Part shown: in pieces, positions 12,520 to 23,850 of the stretch
Position numbering within the stretch: position 1 is the stretch's first letter
How the letters are laid out: each line of letters opens with the position of its first letter
From: Annulohypoxylon bovei var. microspora
Lineage: Eukaryota > Ascomycota > Sordariomycetes > Xylariales > Hypoxylaceae
NCBI GenBank assembly: GCA_022836615.1
Contig: MU405436.1
Coordinates: 1-34,104, forward strand
DNA length: 34,104 nt
Direction: 5' to 3'
Position numbers and translations under genes: made by a program
Notes under the pieces: model-generated
Told to the model about the DNA's origin: nothing
The model's database searches: none
What the model saw: only the letters and a program-made list of their open reading frames with translations

Positions 12520-12720
12520 AAACCACTCACTACTTATTAAATACACAATCATTTAACACCCTTTAAGCTTCTTATTTAATTACCCATTAAACCATGTTTT
12601 ATTTTTATTAAACCATTTATATAATTTCCTTTTTAATCACTTTTTTAAGCACCTTTTTAACTTTTTTTTAAGCCACCCATTTAACCATTTGTTTTGCCAT
12701 TTGTTCAATTATTTGTAGTT
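12520..12720. repeat. Degenerate 12-bp-period minisatellite, copy 1
   Basis: A C-rich, G-poor tract that can be cut into consecutive 12-mers resembling TTTTAACCACTT. The clearest run is about 12635-12715: TTTTAATCACTT, TTTTAAGCACCT, TTTTAACTTTTT, then units in CCACCC/ATTTAACCATTT, GTTTTGCCATTT and GTTCAATTATTT. Units differ mainly by C/T changes, with some indels at the upstream end. A similar tract with the same period and strand lies at 28970-29230. Confidence 0.55.
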
Positions 12721-14477
12721 ATATTTTTGAAAAAAATTATGGAGAAAAAAATCACATTAAAGTTTTTCTTATATAATTATACTTTTATTAAATTCGGGTA
12801 TTATGTAAATGGGTTATATTTGCTTTAACCATAACATTATGGCTTGTGCCATTGTATTTGTAGGGTTATATTATTATTAAATAAATTTTAATTTAAAACA
12901 TTTTGATTCTTTTTTATATATAATTAATAATAATATTTAATTTAAATTTATTAATATTTTAATAATAATAATTATAATTTTTTTTATTTCATATTTTAAA
13001 GCTAAATAAATGGTTTTTTAATCATTTTATTATATTAAAATTTATTTTAAATATAACCTTATTATATTTTAAGCTTTAATATAAAAAACCTTTATTATTA
13101 CTTTTTTTAATTTATTTGTGATTTTATGATAATATTATAATTAATAACTTAATTAATTTTAAACTTAGTAATTAGTTAAATATTTAATAAATTTACATGT
13201 AAGGTTAGTTTTTAATTATTTATAACCGTTGTTATGTTAAGGGTTTTATTATTTAAATTTTACCGTTTAAACTTTATTAAAGCTAAGAAAAGATTAATAA
13301 ATATTTTTAATATTTAGATTATTATTTACTTAATATTTAAAGAATAATTTTTAAGTAATAATAAGTTTAATATTTAATTATTAAATTGTGTATTTAAATA
13401 AGTTAATTATATTCGCAGGTAACTTTAAATAATTATATTAAAAAGCATTTAAAGTTTAATTTAATGTAAGTTATAATAATAAAATAATAAAAGTATATGT
13501 AATTTTTAATAATTTATATATAAAATTAAATATTAAAGATATATTTTTATTAAATATTATGTTAGTTTAAACTTAATCCTTTTTTAATATAAATATTTAA
13601 ATTTATTAAATAAACTTATTTAATATTAAGTATTTCCATTTAAACCTTATATGTTATATAATTTTATTTTATATAATATATATAAAAAAATAAAAAATTA
13701 TTTTTATTATTAAAGAATTTAATAATATATTTGTATATATATATATTCGGTATATTTTATTATTAATATAAAAATTTTTTATAATTATGTAATATTATTT
13801 TTATTTTTTCGTTTTTTTATTAACTTTATATAAAAAAATATTTACCTTTTTTATTTATTTTAATCTTAAAATAAATCTTTTTATTTATCTTTATAATATT
13901 ATTTTTTTAATAATTAAAAATATGATTTATTATTTTTATTTTTTTTTAATCTTATAAATTGCGTGGGGTATGTTAAATCCTTCCCATTTAACTAATATTT
14001 ACTTAAATAATATAAATGTGTAAAACCTTTGTTTTTATTTACTTTTTATTCTTTTTTTTTTTTTATTTTTTTTTTATATTTTCTAGTTTTTTAAATATAT
14101 ATTATATTATTTTATTATTTATTTCATTATGTTTTTTTCTTTTATTATCCTTTTATTTCATTATTATAACGATAAGAACTTTTATTTTTATAAGATTCCT
14201 TATTAAGATTATTATGCCATAATAACCAAACATTTTCATTTTATTAATGAAAAGTTTAAAAAGGTTTTTAATGAAAAAATTATTCGGTGTGATTTTATAC
14301 ATTGTAAATTAATATGTGTTTTTTTTTTAATGGTTATAAATATAAATTATTAATGTTATATTCGTAGTTAACGTAAAAATTACGCAATGTTTTTCCTACT
14401 TCGCACGTCATTAACGTTGTTTTTTTATATGTGTTAATTATTTTTTACTTATATTTAATATTTGGTTTAAATATTAA
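12721..14477. other. AT-rich degraded DNA with T-rich tracts
   Basis: No protein family or repeat pair recognised. 13800-14180 is strongly T-rich on the plus strand. The open frame there (14016-14222) is a run of Phe, Leu and Ile encoded by this tract and is not a gene. Confidence 0.5.
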
Positions 14478-14912
14478 TCATTTGTTATATTTTAAGTTAA
14501 TTACTTAATATTACGAGATATTGCGAAGAAGTTTAATGTTACGTATGATGTTTACATTAAAGTTATTTAAATAAACGAAGATAATTTTAAAATTATGTTA
14601 AAAAAATATAACTTTGTTTATGATAAATAAAATCAAGTTATTAATTAAGGTAACTTGTATACGGGATGGATTTGTTTTATTACCCACCATATAACATTTA
14701 ATGAAAAGGAATTAAACGTTAATAATTTAATATTTATAAAGGATAATAAGTATATGGAAATAAAAGGTGGTTTACTTAATTTTTTAAATAAAGATATTAT
14801 TAAATAAATATTTTAATAAGATGTAAAGAAAGGTTTTATCGTGGTAATAAAAGTATAAAAAACCGTTATTATTATGTTTATTAAATTCATTATTAAGATA
14901 ATTAAATTAATT
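14478..14912 (+). pseudogene. RIP-mutated protein relic, family unknown
   Basis: One plus-strand frame reads like a normal protein for about 145 codons once TAA codons are read through. Residues are varied and charged, unlike the Ile/Asn/Phe/Leu output of random frames here. Recognisable pieces include D-I-A-K-K-F-N-V-T-Y-D, then N-L-Y-T-G-W-I-C-F-I-T-H-H, then F-I-K-D-N-K-Y-M-E-I-K-G-G-L-L-N-F-L. About nine in-frame stops occur, all TAA, at positions suiting former Gln or Trp codons. Trp, Cys and two adjacent His survive. I do not recognise the family. It lies about 1.2 kb from the end of the Helitron gene on the opposite strand, so it may be part of that element, of another element, or a captured host gene. 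The ends are where I lost the frame, not true termini. Confidence 0.45.
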
Positions 14913-16082
14913 ATTTATTATTATAATTGTTTTATATACCTAATATAATTCTTAATTTAATTGGTTTTTTATAGCATGAATATTAGTTAATAATAATTTA
15001 TTAAGGTAATTAAGATTTATTTATTTAAATTCATAATATTATTTTCTTGTATTTAATAATAATTATTTTATTATGTTTAATATTAATTATTTTCTTATGT
15101 TTAATATTAATTATCTTGATTTTTACTTTTTTTAAACTTATTATCCCATACGGGGTTTTAATTAAGTTATTATTTAATATATTACTTTTTTTATAATTAA
15201 ATTTTAATTAATGTTCTTTTTTTATATTATTTTTCTTTATTTATTTAACATTTATTTATTAATTTAAACCTTTTTTATTATAAACCGGTTTAATGTAGTT
15301 TTTAATAATCTTTAAATGGATATTACGGATGGGTTTTTCGTCCATCATTTACTTTATTAAAATTATTATAATAAAATGGTTAATAACCTTTTAAAGTTTA
15401 ACGAATATAAAGTAATAGAAATTTATTATTATCATTTAATACATTGTATATTATACACTTAATGATTTATTTATAAATGTTTATTAATTAGTTAATAAGT
15501 TATTATTAATTCCATTATTTATTTATTATGTTTTATAATTAATAATAGTTATTATTATATAAGTCACTTTTTTACATATACTTTTTCATAAAAATTATTT
15601 TATTTATACATTATTTAAAAATAAATAACGTTTTTTTAATAATTGTTACGTTAAACCTTAAAACAATATATTAAAACTTCATTAAAACTTATTTAAATCA
15701 TTATTTTAACATTAATATTAAAAAAATTTAATATTTAAAATCAAAATATTTATAGCTTTCGCAGAATTTTTTTCATTTAAAGAATCGTTATATTGGGGAT
15801 TATGTCACTTAATTTAATAAAAATAATTTAAGCGATTTTATAATTATTAATAATTATATAACCGATATAATTTTTAATAAAAAATTTATTACGGTCCGTA
15901 ATGTTAAGATTTAGGTATTTATTATAAAGGATGTTTTAGGGATAAAATCTAATAACCATTAATGTCTTATGGTAAGAAAAAAGCTACACATATTAATATA
16001 AATAAGGGGTTTGATATTAAATTAATTTAAATAATTTTATTTATCGTTATATAATAAAGGTTTGGTTTTTTTTTAATATAGT
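14913..16082. other. Degraded DNA between two relics
   Basis: No gene recognised. It contains a 20-bp direct repeat (15071-15090 and 15095-15114). Short plus-strand runs near 15316-15420 and 15880-15980 look mildly protein-like but could not be extended. The 3' end of the Helitron should fall here or just below; I could not identify a CTRR end with its hairpin, which RIP would have altered. Confidence 0.4.
15071..15114 (+). repeat. Tandem 24-bp duplication
   Basis: Two identical 20-base blocks (TTATGTTTAATATTAATTAT) at 15071-15090 and 15095-15114, separated by TTTC. A small local tandem duplication. Confidence 0.7.
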
Positions 16083-19000
16083 TATTTTTTACGTATAAAG
16101 TTAATTAACGAATATTAATCATTTAATGTTATTATAATGGCTTTATATATGTTCATCGTTCTTTTATTTAATTTAATTAATTGATCGATTTTTAATTTCA
16201 TTTTAAATAATAACTTTAACAATATTTAATGATTTTTATTAATAATTAATAACAAATGAAGCCTTTATAAATTAATGATTTTTAATAATTATACATACGT
16301 GGTTATAAAATCCACCTTTATTTTATTTATTTATTAAGTTTTTAAACTTAAAAATGCCTTTAATAAAGTTTAACCTTAAATTTTAAACTTTATTATAACG
16401 AATATTAATGTTAATATAAAACTTAATTTATCGAATAATTTGGAGCGTTAAAAAGAATTATTTTCTTTCGATACATAAGTTTTATTAAAAAATATAAGTA
16501 GGATACCCAGGTTTAATCCCTTAAGGCATATGTTTTAAATAATTAATAATAAAAGTAAAATGACCTTTAATAATTTTATAATGATGAAAATATGCAAATT
16601 TATCATATAAATTAATACTTTAAGGCTTAAAATGAAACCTTTAATAAAATATTCGGCATTATTAACCATTTTTAAGCCTTGGTGTGTATTTTTTATAAGT
16701 GAAATAGGCATGTTTTTTGTTAATAATAAATAAGTTAATATTTTAAAAGTCGAGTTATCCATGGTTTTAAATATTTGTAATAATATTTTAATTTTATTTT
16801 TATTTTTACATTTTAAAGTATATTTTAATAAAAAAATATAAACATTTTACTTTTATTTTTTAATAAACGTTATTATTGTTTATAAGTTAATAATATATCG
16901 CATTAAATTCAACGGAATAATAACCTTATATTTTACATTTAACGATATATTATTTAATTATATTAATTATATGTTTAATATGTTAATATTTTATTTTATT
17001 TAAAAACTGTTTTTTAAACGTTTAAATAAATTAATAAATAAGATATTTATTATTTTTATTTGTTGATTTAAAACGATTATAATGTTGAATTTTTCTTATA
17101 ATTTATAACTTAAAAAATGCTTCTTGTTTTTAATTTTAAATAATTCCTTTATTTTTTTATATGTTTTTTTATTAATCGTTTTACTTGGATAAAGTATGGA
17201 TATGCTTTAAATTGGTTTAAATTAATAAAAGTTACCATAGAAAATAATAATAAGGATATCTTTAAAATTATCGTTAAATTTATTACGAGCCTTTTAAAGT
17301 TAAAGGTGTATTTAATAAATATTTTATCCGTTTATTATATTATATTTGTTTAATATTAAAATATTAGTTTATTTCCATAAAGCTTTTTTTTTATTAAATA
17401 ATTGGTGGGACTTAACATTGAATAACCCAACGGTAAAATAAATTGTTATTTTATTAATATTAGTTTTAATAAAATTTAATGTTGCGATAAGCTTAATCTT
17501 TTTTCGCGCATTTTTAGTTTTAAGGTATTTAAGTAAGGTTTTAATAATTATATTCTTTTCCGTTCTTTTTTTACCTTTAAAGTAAAAAAGCAATTATTTA
17601 TTATCTTATAAAAAAACTTCTTTAATATATACATAATTATTTACTTCGTTAAATCGTAATATATTAATTTTATTTAAATGTTAATAAATGATATTTAAGT
17701 AAGTTAATTGCTTAATGTTTAACCCGTTTACTTTTATTAAAGTTAAGGTTACTTTAAATTAAGTATAATTAAAATAATAATTAATTATAATTATTATATG
17801 CGATTTTAAGTAACGTTTTAATTTAATTAAACTTTTTATTAATAATAAATCTTCGTTTATTCTTATTAATTTTCTTATTTCTTTAAAGTTAAACGTTTTT
17901 TTTTTTCTTTTATTAATGTTTATATTATTTATGTTTTGAAAAAATGGTTAATTTATCCCATTTATTTCCTTTATTCCTTTTTCGGTTATTTTTGTTTATA
18001 TATTTTATTTTAATATATTTAACCCCGTTTTCCATTCTTTTATTTAATTAAAAACGGCGTGATTTACCAGCCCGTACCTTATTAACGTATCGGTTATTTT
18101 TATACCCATATTATTAATTAAAGCCCGATAATAATCGAATTCCTTTTTAATTGGTAAGTTAAATACTTTTTTAAACCCATTAAAACTAAAGTTTCTTAAA
18201 GAAAAAAGTAACGTTGGTTTAAATATTAATGACTTTTAAAAATAATAAAAAAACGCTTCGGCGAATTTAGAAATTTATTTAAATTTTAGCGCTTCGTTTA
18301 TTTCATTTTTTATATTATTATCCGTTTTAAACTCTTCGTTATTTTCGATGTTAACGGCTTTATTTTAATTTACGCAAACATCCCACATTTTCATATTATA
18401 AATAACATTTTTTTTTAATTTTTTTATTAAATTAAAGTTATTATTAATGAATTTTAATTAATCACTTAACATTTCATTTAAGTTTTTTTAAAGGTCGATT
18501 AATAAAATTTCATTTATTATTAAAAATTCTTTTTAAGGTACGAATAAACTAAGAAAAATAACGGCGTTTTTATTATAAGTTTTTTTTTTATCGAAATTTA
18601 ATAATAATTTTCCAAATAATAAAAAAGTTTTAATCTTGTTTTTAATAATGATTTTTTAATAAAATTTATTATCTATTAACGTACCGTTAAAAACAACGTG
18701 GTTAACCATTCATTTCGCTCCTTGGTTAATATTTTAAATTAGTTATAAATTTAGCCGCGGTATGATTTTAATAATTAAAGCGTAATTATATAAATATATA
18801 TCGTTTAAAAGATTTTTACGTTAATAATAAGCGTTAAAAATACCAAACTTAACCCCATTAACATGGTTTAAAGATATTATCGGCTCGTTTTATCGTTTTA
18901 AGTTTCTTTATAATGTGGTGGAGGTTAAATTTTAAAGGTAAGGTTATTAACGTTAAATTACTTAATATAAGGTATTATAATGAATTTAATGTTAAAAAGG

Positions 19001-20040
19001 TTCGAAGTAATAAAATGTATTATGTCCGAGTATATAATTACATACATTAATAAAAGATAACTTTTGTTTAACGAAAATTTTATTCGATATTTAAACCATA
19101 AAACTCCGAATTACTTCGTTATTATTATTAATGTTAATAAATTTTGGATTTTTTTTTAAAACATTAAAATAAGCAATTAAAAAAGCTAATCGTTAATATA
19201 TAAGCGATTTTAATTTTATTATATAATTAATAATATAATAAAATAATATTAAAGTTTATAACTTTATAAAAATTATAACGAAGTTATAATTATATCGTAA
19301 AGCTATTATTATGATTTTATTTTAACGTATGTAATTTTATAACCTTTTTTTTATACGTAAAATATCTTTATTATTTAAATAAGTTTTTTCATTTAAAACT
19401 TATGGTTATTTGAATTAACATTTCTTTTTTATTCGCTGATTTTTTTTATACGACGTTTAAATATTAATATATTTATAATAAGTAATAATATATTTATAAA
19501 ATTAAATAATAATAATTATAAAATATGCTTTATTTTCCCATTTAAACTTAAGTTGGTTTAAATCTTTTCAAAAGCTTTTTTTTAATTATAAGTAATTATA
19601 ATTGTAAACCTTCCACCTAAAGATTTCCTCATTAAAATCTTCTTAAAAATATTCGTCCACCCACGTTAAAAAACATTCCACCGCCTTAAGCTTATTTCTT
19701 AAGGTGTCATTAATAAGTATTTCGGTGTTTATGTTATTATAAAACCAAAGAAATTCGTGCAAATAAAAAACATTTTATTTATTCGTTTTAATTACGTTAA
19801 AATATTAATTAATGGGGCCGAATGTATTATTTATGGTATTTACGCGGACGATCTTTTGGAAAAAAGCTTTAATATAATTGTGGAATTATATAATAACAGT
19901 GATTAGGTTTTGGTTTATTTCTTTATTTATTTGTCGTCGTTTATTAAAAAAAACTTAATTTAATTGCCGTTAAATTCTTTACAAGTAAATAAAATTACAT
20001 AAATGCCGGTTTATATTAATTTAAATAAGAGAAAACATAT
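16083..20040 (-). pseudogene. Helitron Rep/helicase, destroyed by RIP
   Basis: Minus-strand relic of the Helitron transposition protein, a fusion of an HUH-type Rep nuclease and a Pif1-family helicase that drives rolling-circle transposition. Reading TAA as former Gln or Trp, the family order is followed for about 1,300 codons. The Rep part (about 20.0-19.1 kb) has F-G-P-I-N-x-Y-F before the HUH site Y-L-H-E-F-L-W (19745-19765; family H-L-H-G-F-L-W), then C-x-F with E-K-T and D-I-L-R-I-K (about 19.4 kb) and A-L-R-Y-N-Y-N-F. A linker follows, with L-F-V-P at about 18.55 kb and I-T-D-T-L-I-R-Y-G-L at about 18.08 kb. The helicase part has Walker A K-G-K-K-R-T-E-K-N (17552-17578), Walker B D-E-x-S as N-K-Y-N (17338-17350), G-N-F-Y-(Q) for G-D-F-Y-Q (17222-17236), N-T-H-Q-G-L-K-M-V-N (16649-16690) and Y-V-Q-L (about 16280-16312). 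Dozens of stops, at least one frameshift near 17.9 kb and mutated catalytic residues make it dead. The N-terminus and element ends are not located. Confidence 0.85.
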
Positions 20041-22379
20041 TGTTTGGATTAATTGTAAATTATATGGCGGGTAAATTATGTTTAATGATTAAGTTTTTAA
20101 TCATGTTTTATTAATGCATTTTTTCTTTATTTAAAAAAGGTTATTACCGCCCGTAAATTATAATTTTTTTAAGTAAATTTTATATATTTAAATTACTTAT
20201 AAATTTATATTCTTTAAACTCTTAATTAACGCGAAGGAATTACTTTTAAATTATTAATTTTAATATTTAATGTACTTAAGCAAAAGATGATTTTTTTATT
20301 TAAGCTTTATTAATCTTTTTATTATTATTTTTTATTATTTAATTGAATATTAAAAACGGGAAAATTAGGTGTGTTATAACGAAGCTTCCGTATTATTTAA
20401 ACTTAATAAAAACTTAAATTTTTAAATTAAAATTTTATTCGTTATAAGTGTTTCGTTTACGTTTTTGGTTATTGTTAATTATTAACGACCCACCTTAATT
20501 ATAAGGGAGAATTTTAATAAAAATAAATGTGAAATAATGGGGGTTTTATATGTTAACGAATCGGTTACTTAAAGATATCCTTAAGTATAATTACCCCATA
20601 ATAATAATATGTTCCGTTATTTTAATATTATTTAATGTTGGTTCGGAAGTTTTTTTACCTTTTTATGGTTGGTGTTCCACTTAAAGAAATTACTAAACAA
20701 ATAAAATCTTTTAAACCTTATTAACTTAATTACTTTGAAAAGAAAAAAACCTGGAAAAGGTAATTATTAATAACGTTTTAAAGCGTTTTTTTTCTTTAAA
20801 TATATTATCCTTAAATAAGTTAAAATTGGTTAATATAAAAGGCTTCGGTAGTATAATAAGTATTACGTTTTTTATTTCCTTTATTACTTATAATTAATTA
20901 TTTTTATTAATGTTATTATTATTTAATAATTCTTTTTTATGGAATGGTTCGTTCGGTTTTAAGTTAATATATTAATTAGTTTTACCATTGGTTTAGGTAA
21001 TATTTTAGGAATTTTAAGATTTATTGCTTTTATATATTAATGGTTAATTAATTTATTAAAGAACGTATATAAATTATTTAATTACTTTTTAATTTTTATT
21101 TTATATATAAGTAATATTTGGGAAGATTTGTGGTAATAAAATGTCGTTTTTATTACCTTAAATATTTTAAAATTAATTATTAAAAGGGATGTTAAGGTAT
21201 AAGTGGTTATTTTCTTTAAATTATTAAAAAGTTTTTATTATCATAGATTTTTGTATTTTTAAAAAAGGTAATATGTTTATTTTTTATGGTTTATTAATTA
21301 AATATTATAAAATATAAATGTCGCTTAAAATGTCCTTAATTTTACAAGGGAACATCTTAATAATAAAAAATAAATCGTTTATAAAAATTGTAATATAATT
21401 TATTATTTTTCGGTATAATTAATTGGTTAGTTAATTAGTTTTAAGATTTAAGGAAAATTTAATAATTATTTTAAAAGCGTAATTTAAGGTTAAAAACCTT
21501 TTTTTTAACGAATGAAATTATTTAATAATAAAAAGGAATAAGTGGACATAAGGAATATTAAGTATTAATAACCGACAATTAATAAAAAACTTATTTTTAT
21601 TAATATTAATTTTATAATGGTTATATACCATTGTTAATCCTTTTCCTCCACGGGGAAAATAATTTAAATAATTAAATTTATATTTTTTTTTAATTAAGTT
21701 TAAAAAAAGGGGTTATCGTAATTATTTTAAGAAACGATTTAAAAATAAATGTCACGAAATAAGGGATAAGTTTTAACTAAGAGATTAAATAAAATAAAAA
21801 CGACATTAATCCATTAACAAAATATCCAAGTTTTACGTTTTAATTTAAAAGTTGGAAATACATAATGCTTTATATTAATTACCTATAAAATTAAGGAAAG
21901 AGTGTGTAAAAGATAATTTTATTTTATTTTAAAAGTTATTATTTATTACTATTATTATGTTATTAATGGTTATTTTCGATTTTGTGATTTTTTATTTCCT
22001 TTTATAATTAAATATTCAAGATATAATAATTAAAAAAGCAAATAACGTATTTAATAAGGTGTTAACGTTTAAATTATTAAAAATCGTCATGGTTATATTA
22101 TTAATAAAAAATTCCCTTAAATTATTAAAAACAAATTAAATGTTTATAAAAGTGAAAAATAATTAAATATTAATATCATTGTGGTTAAGATTAAAATTAA
22201 GGGATTTTATAACATGTTGTTAAAGAAACGAATTAAAATTAAATAAAAGTATTACGAATTTAATAAATTTAAAAAAAGGAAATAATGATGTAATTATTAA
22301 TTTAAATCGTTTATTATTTATTATTATCTTTTTATTTATATATATTTATACATTTTAACGATTTTTTTATTTCTTTTTT
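20041..22379. other. Degraded DNA upstream of the Helitron gene
   Basis: This may hold the Helitron protein's N-terminal region and 5' end (high-coordinate side). A protein-like minus-strand frame runs through 20727-20960 but I could not match it to a known domain. A plus-strand run near 21715-21850 also looks protein-like (it contains N-P-L-T-K-Y-P-S-F-T-F) and is unassigned. No boundaries were found. Confidence 0.4.
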
Positions 22380-22560
22380 TTTTTTTCATTAACTTTTGCT
22401 CTTCTTGTTAATTACTTGGATTTTTCCCTAATATTTTCCTTTTCTTTTTTTTTTTTTTTCTCCTTTTCTTTTTTTCTTTCCCTTTTTTTTTTTTTTTTAT
22501 TTTCGTCTTTTTACCTCGTTCCTTTTTATATTATCTTATTATTATATCCTTTTGTTAATT
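22380..22560 (+). repeat. Polypyrimidine tract
   Basis: About 150-180 bases almost purely T and C on the plus strand (for example 22438-22500), with runs of 12-18 T separated by C-containing blocks. The open frame spanning it (22416-22607) is Phe/Ser/Leu low complexity. It may be an expanded simple repeat whose C residues lie in CpT or CpC context and so were less mutated. Confidence 0.6.
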
Positions 22561-22624
22561 ATTATTATTCCTTATTTAAATCCCACTTCGCTTTTATGTT
22601 AACTTAATTCGTTTTTATTTTATA

Positions 22625-22706
22625 ATGTCGAATATCTTTTTAATGCTTAGTTAATAAATTAAAAAATGCCGTATATTTTTTTAATGTTTAATTAATGAGT
22701 TAAGGT
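22625..22706 (+). repeat. Diverged tandem duplication, 41-bp period
   Basis: Two adjacent units begin ATGTCGAATAT (22625) and ATGCCGTATAT (22666), both followed by a T-run and TTAATG(C/T)TTA(G/A)TTAAT. Most differences are C/T or G/A, with one A/T change seen. This suggests a tandem duplication that predates at least part of the mutation. Confidence 0.5.
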
Positions 22707-23531
22707 ACGTAATATTATTAACATTATTTTTAAGAAATTTTATAATAGTTACATAATTAAGAATTTATTAATATAAAAGTTACGTCCATTTTTTTTAAAA
22801 TAACTTTAAACCTTATTATTATTATATAAGAAATTGGTGCCATTAAAATTATGTTTAAAGGTTTATGTTTTAATAATTAATAACTTGATTTTTTATTATA
22901 AGTTAATAATTAACCCGTTTTAAAAGTTTATGCATTTTATAATCTTAAAGGTTTAAAATTATATTCTTAACGTTAATTTATAAATACCTTAAATATTATT
23001 AACATATGGATAATAAATAAATTAATATATTCACATCTTTATAAAAGCCGCATATGTTAGTTTTTTTTATTAAAAATCTTGCCGCTTATTATTTAAATTA
23101 AAGCTTTATAAAGGAAAATATTTTATTAATAAAAAATAAAAGTGTTAAGGTTTTTATATTATGTTAATAAATATTATTTAAGAAAAGTAAGTAGGTATAT
23201 AAGTATTTAAGTATATAAAAATAATATAAATATATTAACGATTTATATATTTTAAAAGTTAAAAATATTTTTTAAAATAAATATAAAAATAATATTATAT
23301 TTATTAATAATATTTTTATTATAAGCTTTTTTTATCTTTTTTTGTTTTAATTATAGTTAGGTCTTTTTTAACTTTACGGTAACTTTTATTAATGTAATAA
23401 AAAACATTTTAATTTTTAAATGCGAAAATTAATTTATTAAGTTTAGGTTTATTATTTTAATACTTTTAATGAAAACCATTATCTTAAAAAATTCCCTTAA
23501 TTAATTTTAATTAAACACCTTTTTTCGTAAT
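22707..23531. other. AT-rich degraded DNA, nothing recognised
   Basis: No protein frame, repeat pair or RNA structure could be supported in this interval. Confidence 0.5.
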
Positions 23532-23850
23532 ACGGAATTAATTATAATGGCTTATATGTTTAATTGAAATCCAAGGTAATGGATTTTATTTAAAGGAATG
23601 GTAATTTTTTTAAATGGTGATTTAAATACTTGGTTAATTCGAATAAATAATGGTGAATTATTAAACGATAACTTAATGTAAGAAATTATTATAATAATTT
23701 TAAATAAAGTAATTGAAACGTAGGTTATTTTAAATAATATGATTTTAATTATAAATTATTAATAAAAATTAATTTATTAATTATGTATTAAATTATTGAA
23801 AAAGTAATTTAAAGTAAAATTATACCTTGTATTTTTATAAGACGCGTTTA
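23532..23850 (+). pseudogene. RIP-mutated protein relic, family unknown
   Basis: A plus-strand frame of about 105 codons is protein-like when stops are read through. It includes L-I-I-M-A-Y-M-F-N, then W-I-L-F-K-G-M-V-I-F-L-N-G-D-L-N-T-W-L-I-R-I, then N-N-G-E-L-L-N-D-N-L-M. Stops are mostly TAA with one TGA and one TAG, fitting former Trp and Gln codons; three Trp codons survive. The region is clearly richer in G than C on the plus strand. I do not recognise the family. It lies about 2.8 kb upstream of the Gag-like relic on the same strand, but nothing seen ties the two to one element. Confidence 0.4.

Noticed and set aside
14016..14222. 68-codon Phe/Leu/Ile frame that looks like a membrane peptide
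   Set aside because: It is a translated T-rich tract with no start context or family.
22416..22607. 63-codon Phe/Ser frame
   Set aside because: Product of the polypyrimidine tract.
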